Assembly (NCBI RefSeq): GCF_026151205.1 | Contig: NC_087079.1 | Span: 1,266,028-1,330,027, forward strand | DNA: 64,000 nt | From: Bolinopsis microptera | Lineage: Eukaryota; Ctenophora; Tentaculata; Lobata; Bolinopsidae | Direction: 5' to 3' | In this document: piece after piece, positions 1-9,374 of the stretch | Numbering within the stretch: position 1 is the first letter of the stretch | Layout of the letters: every line of letters starts with the position of its first letter | The notes under the pieces: model-generated | What the model was told of the DNA's origin: nothing | Seen by the model: only the letters and a program-made list of their open reading frames with translations | The model's database searches: none | Program-made: the position numbers and the translations under genes

Positions 1-194
1 GCTACTGACCCTGATTCTCAGAGCGAAATCACCACTCATATACAGCACAATTTCAATTAATTAAATGTTTCGCAGATTGGCAATTGATCGGTGTAGTTGG
101 TGTTGTACACACTGCACTGATAACGATATCACGTTGTGCGTGTAATGTAAATATAGTGTGGATAAAATGCGAATATATATTCTAAATAACTGAC

Positions 195-945
195 AAAACA
201 GTTCCTATCTTCACTCCAAACAGTTCCTATCTTCACTCCAAACAGTTCCTATCTTCACTCCAAACTGTTCCCATCTTCACTCCAAACAGTTCCTATCTTC
301 TCTCCAAACAGTTCCTATCTTCACTCCAAACAGTTCCTATCTTCACTCCAAACAGTTCCTATCTTCACTCCAAACAGTTCCTATCTTCTCTCCAAACAGT
401 TCCCATCTTCTCTCCAAACAGTTCCTATCTTCACTCCAAACAGTTCCTATCTTCTCTCCAAATTATAGTTCCTATCTTCACTCCAAACAGTTCCTATCTT
501 CTCTCCAAACAGTTCCTATCTTCACTCCAAACAGTTCCTATCTTCTCTCCAAATTATAGTTCCCATCTTCTCTCCAAACAGTTCCTATCTTCTCTCCAAA
601 TAGTTCCTATCTTCACTCCAAACAGTTCCTATCTTCTCGCCAAACAGTTCCTATCTTCACTCCAAACAGTTCCTATCTTCTCTCCAAATTATAGTTCCCA
701 TCTTCTCTCCAAACAGTTCCTATCTTCACTCCAAAGAGTTCCTATCTTCACTCCAAACAGTTCCTATCTTCTCTCCAAACAGTTCCTATCTTCACTCCAA
801 ACAGTTCCTATCTTCTCTCCAAACAGTTCCTATCTTCTCTCCAAATAGTTCCTATCTTCTCTCCAAATAGTTCCCATCTTCTCTCCAAAGAGTTCCTATC
901 TTCTCTCTTAACAGTTAACATATACTTTCTTCTCTCCAAACAGTC
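195..945. repeat. 21-bp minisatellite
   Basis: About 33 imperfect tandem copies of a 21-bp unit (AACAGTTCCTATCTTCACTCC). Copies differ mainly at A/T of CACTCC/CTCTCC, C/T of CCTATC/CCCATC, and by a few insertions (AATTATAG). No open frame of note crosses it and no flanking gene was identified, so it is treated as non-coding. Confidence 0.95.
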
Positions 946-1118
946 TTAACCCCTGAAATAAGAGTTAGTTTCAGGTGCTGTGTCCTTAATAAATAGCATT
1001 TAAATTTGTGTAGATTGGAGCCCTAATCGACCTTGTAGCGATAGTAAAGATCAACTTTGTGCGATGAAGTACACTGAAGACAGTAATAAGGATAGTTGCT
1101 TACCTGATCTGTCTAAGT

Positions 1119-2760
1119 GCTGACTGCTGTGTCATCTCACAATGCTCTCTTCCCTCAGTCTCTTTGGAAACAGGTTCTGCTCCCTCCTCTGCTGTGTCAT
1201 CTCACAATGCTCTCTTCCCTCAGTCTCTTTGGAGACAGGTTCTGCTTACCTGATCTGTCTAAGTGCTGACTGCTGTGTCATCTCACAATGCTCTCTTCCC
1301 TCAGTCTCTTTGGAGACAGGTTCTGCTTACCTGATCTGTCTAAGTGCTGACTGCTGTGTCATCTCACAATGCTCTCTTCCCTCAGTCTCTTTGGAAACAG
1401 GTTCTGCTCCCTCCTCTGCTGTGTCATCTCACAATGCTCTCTTCCCTCAGTCTCTTTGGAGACAGGTTCTGCTTACCTGATCTGTCTAAGTGCTGACTGC
1501 TGTGTCATCTCACAATGCTCTCTTCCCTCAGTCTCTTTGGAGACAGGTTCTGCTTACCTGATCTGTCTAAGTGCTGACTGCTGTGTCATCTCACAATGCT
1601 CTCTTCCCTCAGTCTCTTTGGAGACAGGTTCTGCTTACCTGATCTGTCTAAGTGCTGACTGCTGTGTCATCTCACAATGCTCTCTTCCCTCAGTCTCTTT
1701 GGAGACAGGTTCTGCTTACCTGATCTGTCTAAGTGCTGACTGCTGTGTCATCTCACAATGCTCTCTTCCCTCAGTCTCTTTGGAAACAGGTTCTGCTCCC
1801 TCCTCTGCTGTGTCATCTCACAATGCTCTCTTCCCTCAGTCTCTTTGGAGACAGGTTCTGCTTACCTGATCTGTCTAAGTGCTGACTGCTGTGTCATCTC
1901 ACAATGCTCTCTTCCCTCAGTCTCTTTGGAGACAGGTTCTGCTTACCTGATCTGTCTAAGTGCTGACTGCTGTGTCATCTCACAATGCTCTCTTCCCTCA
2001 GTCTCTTTGGAGACAGGTTCTGCTTACCTGATCTGTCTAAGTGCTGACTGCTGTGTCATCTCACAATGCTCTCTTCCCTCAGTCTCTTTGGAGACAGGTT
2101 CTGCTTACCTGATCTGTCTAAGTGCTGACTGCTGTGTCATCTCACAATGCTCTCTTCCCTCAGTCTCTTTGGAGACAGGTTCTGCTTACCTGATCTGTCT
2201 AAGTGCTGACTGCTGTGTCATCTCACAATGCTCTCTTCCCTCAGTCTCTTTGGAGACAGGTTCTGCTTACCTGATCTGTCTAAGTGCTGACTGCTGTGTC
2301 ATCTCACAATGCTCTCTTCCCTCAGTCTCTTTGGAGACAGGTTCTGCTTACCTGATCTGTCTAAGTGCTGACTGCTGTGTCATCTCACAATGCTCTCTTC
2401 CCTCAGTCTCTTTGGAGACAGGTTCTGCTTACCTGATCTGTCTAAGTGCTGACTGCTGTGTCATCTCACAATGCTCTCTTCCCTCAGTCTCTTTGGAGAC
2501 AGGTTCTGCTTACCTGATCTGTCTAAGTGCTGACTGCTGTGTCATCTCACAATGCTCTCTTCCCTCAGTCTCTTTGGAGACAGGTTCTGCTTACCTGATC
2601 TGTCTAAGTGCTGACTGCTGTGTCATCTCACAATGCTTTCTTCCCTCAGGCTCTTTGGAGACAGGTTCTGCGACCTCCTCTAAGTGCTGACTGCTGTGTC
2701 ATCTCACAATGCTCTCTTCCCTCAGTCTCTTTAGAGACAGGTTCTGCCCCCTCCTCTGAG
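1119..2760. repeat. 81-bp minisatellite with shorter variant units
   Basis: About 20 copies of an 81-bp unit and a shorter variant, very homogeneous in the middle. Because 81 is a multiple of 3, reading frames stay open for up to 310 codons on the plus strand, but the repeated peptide is only a by-product of the array. Each unit contains CTCTCTTCCCTCAG, which resembles a splice acceptor. Copies decay at the right end (2630-2760), as expected at the edge of a tandem array. Confidence 0.93.
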
Positions 2761-3069
2761 GTGTCACCCCGGCCCCTCTTAAAGACTCCTCCGTCCAGAT
2801 ACGTGCTTGTGTATTAGGAAAGTAGGAACTTGTGTCTCTGCTTGGTTCACGAGAAGGGTGAAAAACGTGTTAAATTACTGCTGCTCTATTATATAAGGGG
2901 TTATGTTAAGTGTATCTGTGTTAAGGTTGTTTTTTATTCCCTGCTGAAGGAATCGACACTTTTAATACTATGCCGCCCATGTTAATAATTTTGTATAGTG
3001 TTGACCTGCTAAATCCGTCCCTCCTTCGTTACCTCCTTAACTTTCAGTATTTTAAAATATATATTTTAC
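2761..3069. other. short intergenic or intronic stretch
   Basis: AT-rich sequence between the 81-bp array and the last exon located for the 3070-4658 gene. A terminal coding exon of that gene is expected at or left of here. Two weak minus-strand candidates follow AG near 2950 and near 3010, but neither can be supported. Confidence 0.4.
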
Positions 3070-4658
3070 CTGTAAAATTCTCGTTCTGCTGTGCTGCTAT
3101 CCTGTAATGTGTGTTGAGGGAATCTTCATTGAACTTCATCTTGAAAACCAGACCTGCCTCCCGGAATTCGGGACATAATTCAAGTAATGTTGTGTCGTGG
3201 TCTAGTCTGTTCACTCCATTGAAGTCCATCATCAACCGAGCTTTTCTTCTGTAGATCTTGAGAATCCATGGTTTTTTTTCTTCAACTTCTGGAAGATTAA
3301 GGGTGCCCTGGGTACATCCGTAGTACGTGTAAATACCGTTCCAGAGCCTAAGTTCAAAAAGGTGACAGGGTAATCCCGTTGGGGAACAATAGAAAACTCT
3401 GACGAGGGTGTTAGGATTCTCTGCTGGATTGTACAGTATCTTAACTTCTAACCCTCGCTTTATTTCGACATCTAGAAATTCCCCGAAGGTGATCTCTATC
3501 CATTCTGAAATATTTGTTTTAAAACTGATAAAAACCTGCTCAAATAAATCAACTTTAAGTTCTGAGATACACTGGGGGGAGTCATGACCCCCGGCCCCCC
3601 CCCCCCCCCCCCCCCCTACACTTAACAGATTAGAATTTACCCAATTCATCATAATGTATAATGTATTACCTTATCGGACCTTATTTAGACGGACATTACA
3701 TGAACGGACATAATTGTGAACGGACATTAATATGAACGCTCGAAGGCATTCAAAACCATCAAAAATCCGAATTTTTTTCAATTTTTGACGTTTTTTTAAT
3801 TTCAGCAAATGATTTTTTAATCCATTTTTTATACAGTAAGTAAGAATAGCAGTCATTAAGCAGTAAAAATGTTAAAATATGTGTACATGATCAGTGTCTA
3901 ATATCACATATCATCTTCATTAAATGGGTTTTCGTGCATGAAATAGTCCATGCTTAAACAAGCATCAGTGATTTCTAGCTTTGTGGAAACCTTTTTTATC
4001 AAACTACCCCGGTCCTGCATTTCAGTGTTAACTTTTACAAGCCATTCGGCGTGAAGTGGTTTTATCTTAGACAACTTTAGGTTAACCTTAACATCACGTG
4101 GAGCTTTCCTAGCACTGTTTCATTACCTCCCCTCAGTAATATGAATATAAAAACGTCGGACAATGTCCTTGGCAACACGATTTACCGTTATATCTAGAGG
4201 CTGGAACAAGTTTGTCATGTTGGCGGGGACTAGCTCATGAACTATGTTGTTGAGTGCCATGATTTCGTTGACTTTTTCCGCCAAGTGACCCTTAAAAACA
4301 TCATATACTAGTAGAGTTTTCTGTGCCTCCGGCAGACCAAGGAGAACCTTTCCGTCGTTAACTTACGGCACAATAAAGTTCTCATAGTTAGATAGTTGTC
4401 ATATTCTGGGTAAAAAGTTCGAAATGGAAACATTTTTGAAAAAATTTCAACGGACTTTAACTTGGACGGACATTAATTGAACGGACTTTATTTGAACGGA
4501 CATTAAGATGAACGCTAGGGCCTCCAGCGTTCAAGTAATGTCCGTCCAAATTAGGTCCGATAAGGTATGTCCTTACCATTATCTCCGCCAATCATCAATA
4601 ACACTGCAGCTAGTAGGAGAAGAGGAATAAGGCTTGAAGTCTTCTTCTTCCACATCAT
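3070..4658 (-). CDS. Secreted protein of unrecognised family, paralogue A (3' end not located)
   Basis: Two exons are supported. Exon 1 (4658-4577) starts Met-Met-Trp-Lys-Lys-Lys and then has a long Leu/Ala hydrophobic stretch, a typical signal peptide; it ends in phase 1 at GTAAGG. Exon 2 (3504-3070) follows a TTTCAG acceptor, is also phase 1, and ends at a GTAAAA donor after NFTG. It encodes about 145 residues with the blocks EFLDVEIKRGLEVKILYNPA, YGCTQGTLNLPEVEE, PWILKIYRRKARLMMDFNGV and THYRIAAQ. These blocks are shared almost exactly with the gene at 5670-7092, so the two are tandem duplicates on the same strand. The symmetrical phase 1-1 exon is typical of a shuffled extracellular module. 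I do not recognise the domain. Intron 1 contains a pogo-type transposon. The final exon, after 3070, was not found. A run of C at 3599-3616 lies in the intron. Confidence 0.75.
3667..4567 (-). mobile_element. pogo/Tigger-type Tc1-mariner transposon, internally deleted
   Basis: About 0.9 kb bounded by terminal inverted repeats of roughly 39 bp that begin CCTTATCGGACCT and contain GGACGGACATTAC, with a TA dinucleotide at each edge as the likely target duplication. Just inside each end are further copies of GAACGGACATTA. The minus strand between about 4350 and 3910 encodes the C-terminal half of a DDE transposase: a block with LLVYDVFKGH and, 33 residues later, LVPANMTNLFQPLDITVN, the spacing and wording of pogo-like DDE proteins. 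A frameshift follows, then a tail ending in NPFNEDDM and a stop. The N-terminal DNA-binding part is missing, so it is non-autonomous. It sits in intron 1 of the secreted-protein gene, 9 bp past the splice donor. Confidence 0.8.
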
Positions 4659-5397
4659 TACTTAGTATATACACTATACAGTATACTATCAGACACGCTA
4701 TAAAGTTAAAAGTAAGCAGAGCTGTTGAAACTCTGGTAAACTTGCTGATACCGCAAATAATCCCAAAATATTTTCCTTTTGTACCAATCAGCAGTTATCA
4801 AAACCCGACATTTATTATTACTTCTAATACCTAGAAAAGTTGCTCAATACAAATCACCTGTTTTAGAATATAAGATGTCTATTTATTTGTACCTCCTCGT
4901 CCTCCTTCTCCTCCTGCTTCTCCCTCCCGTAATCATCGTACTTTAATAATACTTCACGTCCTTATCATGTCTATATTATTCGGTCCTTACTCGTGAAGTG
5001 CAGATAATGGTCTGTTCTCCTACAATTAATCATCTGTTGGTGCCACTAGCTTAATTCTATGGTGCTCAATTCTTCGATTTAGCTAATTATTGCATATTTT
5101 CTAATGCTATGTAGAATGGTTCATGCTTGTAGCGAAACTTATGGTTGCAGTTCATTTGTCCTCTGACTAAAGACAAAATTAGAAGATCATTAGAGACCCT
5201 CACGCGTCAACTTGCTGCACTTTGAAGTTTTAATTGTTACCTTTTGCCATTTACCACAGTAATTTGGCTCGAAATTATTCTCACTATTCCCTCCTAATAA
5301 TGAACTGTTTTCGCTATACTGAAAACTACAAGAAAGGCCAATATGTTAACAAAGTTTGGTGGGTGACTGGTAGATACATAATAAAATGCTCTTTTTG

Positions 5398-5470
5398 CTC
5401 CCCCCCTCCCCCTCCCCCTCCCCCTCCCCCTCCCGGCTCCCCTCCCAGCTCCCCTCCACCTCCCCCTGTT
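5398..5470. repeat. C-rich simple repeat (CCCCTC)n
   Basis: Pyrimidine-rich low-complexity tract of about 70 bp between the two secreted-protein paralogues. Its open frames (poly-Pro on plus, Gly/Arg on minus) are compositional. Confidence 0.9.
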
Positions 5471-5669
5471 GGATGCTAACTTTTTTACCACCATGGCGAG
5501 TGTCCTCTAGGGCCCACCAATATAATTAGCAAAATAATTTTAATATCTTCATTAAGGTAGTTTTTAGATTTGATAACTAATCCCTCCTTGGTGACTAATC
5601 CCTCCTTGTTAATTTATCCTTAATCCTCGTCTCGACCTATATACTAGACCTTTTATCCTTAAATCGTAC

Positions 5670-7092
5670 CTGTGAAATTGTTATTTCCGTCTTCCGTTCC
5701 ATCCCCTTCATCCTTGTCGTCTTCACTCTCATCTCCTTCATCCTTGTCGTCTTCACTCTCATCCTCTTCATCCTTGTCGTCTTCACTCTCATCTCCTTCA
5801 TCCTTGTCGTCTTCACTTCCATCCCCTTCATCCTTGTCGTCTTCACTCTCATCTCCTTCATCCTTTTCTTCTTCACTCTCATCTCCTTCATCCTTTTCTT
5901 CTTCACTCTCATCTCCTTCATCCTTGTCGTCTTCACTCTCATCTCCTTCATCCTTGTCGTCTTCACTCTCATCCTCTTCATCCTTGTCGTCTTCACTCTC
6001 ATCTCCTTCATCCTTGTCGTCTTCACTCCCATCCCCTTCATCCTTGTCGTCTTCACTCTCATCCCCTTCATCCTTGTCGTCTTCACTCTCATCTTCTTCA
6101 TCCTTGTCGTCTTCACTCCCATCCCCTTCATCCTTGTCGTCTTCACTCTCATCCCCTTCATCCTTGTCGTCTTCACTCCCATCTCCTTCATCCTTGTCGT
6201 CTTCACTCTCATCTCCTTCATCCTTGTCGTCTTCACTCTCATCTCCTTCATCCTTGTCGTCTTCACTCTCATCTCCTTCATCCTTGTCGTCTTCACTCTC
6301 ATCTCCTTCATCCTTGTCGTCTTCACTCTCATCTCCTTCATCCTTGTCGTCTTCACTCTCATCCTCTTCTTCCCCATCGTGCTGTGCTGCTATCCTGTAA
6401 TGTGTCACCACGTTTTGAGAGATTACATCGAACTTCACCTTGGAAATCTGACTTGCTTTCCAGAATTCGGAACAGCTTCCTAATGTTGTGTCGTGCTCTA
6501 GTCTGTTTACTCCATTCAAGTCTATCATCAACCGAGCTTTTCTTCTGTAGATCTTGAGAATCCAAGGTTTGTTTTCTTCAACTTCTGGAAGATCAAGGGT
6601 GCCCTGGGTACATCCGTGATAGAAGTATGAACTGCTACCGAGCTGAAGGTCGAAAAAGTGACAGTTTATTTCTGAGTTACAGAAGTAACATCTGACGACC
6701 TTGTTAGGATCCTCTGCTGGATTGTACAGTATCTTTATTTCTAACCCTCGCTTTATTTCCACATCTAGATATTCCCCGAAGGAAACATCTTTCCACTCTG
6801 AAATATTGATTTTCGTGATGAACCTGTCAAAAATATAGCTCCTCAGCACATTGCTATGTTTTATTCCTTTTATTTATGATAATCCAGGCAATCAAATACG
6901 GAAAATAAATACAGGTTTGAAAAATTTGTGCACAATATTTTCTACGTTACGCTCCTAGATGCTTGGTATTAAGATTAGAAGGTTAATTAATTAGTTGCTA
7001 ATTATATGCTCACCATTATTTGTTGTATAAATGGCCAGTAAGGCTGCAAACACAACTAAGGCGATTCGACAAAAGTTACTTCTCCCCAGCAT
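5670..7092 (-). CDS. Secreted protein of unrecognised family, paralogue B, with long acidic repeat (3' end not located)
   Basis: Exon 1 (7092-7014) begins MLGRSNFCRIALVVFAALLA, a clear signal peptide, and ends in phase 1 at a GTGAGC donor. Exon 2 (6797-5670) follows TTTCAG in phase 1 and ends in phase 1 at CAG/GTACGA, exactly like its neighbour at 3070-4658. Residues after the splice (EWKDVSFGEYLDVEIKRG, YHGCTQGTLDLPEVEE, PWILKIYRRKARLMIDLNGV, THYRIAAQ) match paralogue A. The difference is that between RIAAQ and the shared NFTG this copy carries about 225 extra residues made of 22-23 decapeptides of the type GDESEDDKDE. The mature protein would be secreted and extremely acidic, with many casein-kinase-2-like S-E-D-D sites. 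Function unknown; the closing exon was not located between 5669 and 4660. Confidence 0.75.
5700..6372 (-). repeat. Coding 30-bp minisatellite (acidic decapeptide repeat)
   Basis: Tandem 30-bp units within exon 2 of secreted paralogue B. Every unit keeps the frame. Amino-acid variants are conservative (GDE/GDG/EDE and EDD/EEE), so the run stays uniformly acidic. Both other frames in this block are also open (Ser/Leu-rich on plus, Met/Lys/Thr-rich on minus) simply because 30 is divisible by 3. Confidence 0.95.
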
Positions 7093-7540
7093 CTCCTCGG
7101 ATCAAGCCAAAGTACTAACAGCGAACTTAACAATATATATAATACAATAAACTGTGCTCCTTGACTTTAATAGCTAGCTTCTAATTAAACTCTGTAGTTG
7201 GGTATTAGTTTGTCTTCATTAAAAAGCCGACCCCACGAAGCACCCCCAAATCCCATGTCATTATCTCCATTCTCATTTTGTTAATTGTTATTTGTTGTAA
7301 AAACAAGTAGACATCTGTACTAGTTCATTAATTTCTACTTCATAATTCGTTCCGGCTCGTCTGTCAACACAGCTGCCTTTAGATTGATATAGGACAGCGG
7401 GTGGACACTTGCAAATAGTTAAGAGACTCTGGGCCAGTGAAATCAACTGAAGTCCGGATGTTTGTCCTGGTGGCATTAAAATAAAGTAGAACTAGACCAT
7501 TAGCATCTAATTCTAGAGCACCTTAGTCTCGGCTGATTAA
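7093..7540. other. upstream region of secreted paralogue B
   Basis: AT-rich DNA upstream of the signal-peptide exon. It includes the AATATATATAATACAATA stretch at 7131-7148, roughly 40-60 bp before the ATG on the minus strand, which could act as a TATA-like promoter. No other feature seen. Confidence 0.3.
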
Positions 7541-7547
7541 GATTCAT

Positions 7548-7838
7548 TTGGAATACAATTGCGCTGAGTTTGAAGTTTCAATTGTAAACAAAGTAGATAT
7601 AAAAAAGATGGGGAGATCTCTTTTTTATGTTATCTTATTAATGACGACAATCAACCTTATTACCTCAATCATCCCTAACCTAGTTTATTTTCAGGTGACT
7701 CCAGCCAAGACATTCGACATGTTGAACGAAGATTTCGACTATTATCTTATAGGACTAGTTTTACTGGGCCTTTGCTTCGCCACGATAGTGACTCAAGCTC
7801 TAGCTGAAAATAAAGCTTTGAATAAAAAGTGGAAATAA
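7548..7838 (+). CDS. Hypothetical small two-helix membrane protein
   Basis: Open frame of 96 codons, the clearest plus-strand candidate in this part. A start at the internal Met 22 (MGRSLFYVILLMTTINLITS) would put a hydrophobic segment at the N terminus. A second hydrophobic segment (YLIGLVLLGLCFATIVTQAL) lies near the C terminus, followed by a Lys-rich tail. A further mini-ORF of 30 codons with one hydrophobic stretch follows at about 7968-8058. No family recognised. The TTTTCAG at 7688-7694 could be a splice acceptor, so this could instead be an exon of a spliced gene, or chance in AT-rich DNA. Confidence 0.3.
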   Translation: MEYNCAEFEVSIVNKVDIKKMGRSLFYVILLMTTINLITSIIPNLVYFQVTPAKTFDMLNEDFDYYLIGLVLLGLCFATIVTQALAENKALNKKWK

Positions 7839-8059
7839 AGTGGGGTAGTTTGTTATTAGCTTTGATCTTTACATTGGTGATTTATTTTATTTGTTACTGA
7901 GCTTGTTGACCGTCGGTCACGTGTATTACCTTATCAGAATACCTTTATCTGGGTATTTGAGTTAAAATGGAAGAAATAGAGCAAGATACTTGGCTAGTAT
8001 TCAGTTTGACTATTACTTTGACTCTAGTAGCTCTATCAGATACACTCACAATGGAGTAA

Positions 8060-9370
8060 CTTTCTTATTTAAGCTATCTATTGCAGTGTTGACTGTGTTT
8101 GATTATTTTATACTGATAAGCTGAAGTAAGTAGATAATTTATATTAACTTATTCGGCCCTGATTCGAACGGATCTTGTTAAACGACAAGCCTTACCGCAC
8201 AATATTTTTATTGGATATGCGACCGGAATTTCCAATCTGTAATTTTGCAGATAAGTAATAATAATATATAATTGAAACCATCCCATTGCCGTCCGAATCG
8301 TTATTCATATATTATAGGCACCAAGGCTGTTCTCATTAGGGCCGATACGAAAGTAGTATTTATTTTATATATGAGGTTAGTAACTTTATTTCTAATGTGG
8401 AAGGTTTTCAGTTTTGAGAATCATAAAATACTCTTGCTTCTTCTTGGTAGTATTAAGTCTAGTCTGAGAGTTGAGACTGCAGTTTAGTAATCCAATGAGG
8501 AATTGGAATAAAAAGTTGCTGATAATTTACGGATATTTTGAGTTGTTTGCTCTGTTTTCATTTGATTTGAATTCTATGATTGTTTAAAAAACAAACTTCT
8601 TCTTTTTCAATTACTTAAATGTCAGTTTCAAAATGGACTAGTCACAACCCTTAAATATAAACAAATAATAAATTGAAAGTAAAAGCTTAATGCCGTCAAA
8701 CAGCGCTCAGACATCGTATCATAATATCATAATAAGCTGCAATGTTTTCGAGCGTCGCAATTCTAAATCTAAGGTTACCATTGACTGCCCATCACATTTA
8801 AAATATACTTATAGACATGATAAGCATTAACGCAAAACTTTTTCATCAAGGTTTGTCCCACGAAAATGGAAAAGCACCGTTCTGAGATCACAGCTTAGAA
8901 CGTAATTTTTCAAAATGGCAAACTGCCGTATAAAACGACTAAATTCATCACTGCAGTCACACATAAAGAAATAAAACTTAAAGTGTTTTAAATACATTGC
9001 ATTATTTAAACCTTGGTGTTTGTGAGCTCATTATAGTTCTATCTTATTTTGGTCGCACATGAGTGTGCAATTAATAAACAATATTAAACACTACTCGGAC
9101 TCTATTGTTATGAATATATTCTTCACAAGATCACAGTAACCTGTCATCGTTTCCTCTTTTGTCATCCCTGAAATTTTAGGCAATCAAAATCATAATTATA
9201 AAATCGTTCTTATCATGGGCGCGTTTCACATTTCAAAGGTGGCTTTTCTTTTATAAAAGCGTGATTAGCTCTTATATATATTATGAAACTTACCGTTATG
9301 TTTTTAATATTATGAAATTATTATAATATTCTAAATAGAAATCGTGATAATAATAATGTGCTGGTCGCTG
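8060..9370. other. AT-rich region without a supported gene
   Basis: Expected to contain the remaining 3' exon(s) of the acyl-CoA-binding-domain gene on the minus strand (at least the last helix of the domain), but I could not identify them. No other recognisable coding block. Confidence 0.4.
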
Positions 9371-9374
9371 GAAC

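Noticed and set aside
1142..2817. Plus-strand ORFs of 69-310 codons
   Set aside because: By-products of the 81-bp repeat, without conserved domain, signal peptide or splice context.
4885..4955. Terminal exon of secreted paralogue B (acidic YDDYGREKQEEKEDEEVQ)
   Set aside because: The frame and phase could fit, but the acceptor has no polypyrimidine tract and there is no counterpart in paralogue A.
5637..6400. ORFs in the other frames over the acidic repeat (Ser/Leu-rich plus, Met/Lys/Thr-rich minus)
   Set aside because: The frame joined to the conserved module and matched by the paralogue is the real one; these are shadows.
8155..8210. tRNA-like B box (TGATTCGAACGG)
   Set aside because: The reverse complement has GTTCGAATC, but the T stem does not pair and no A box or acceptor stem is present.
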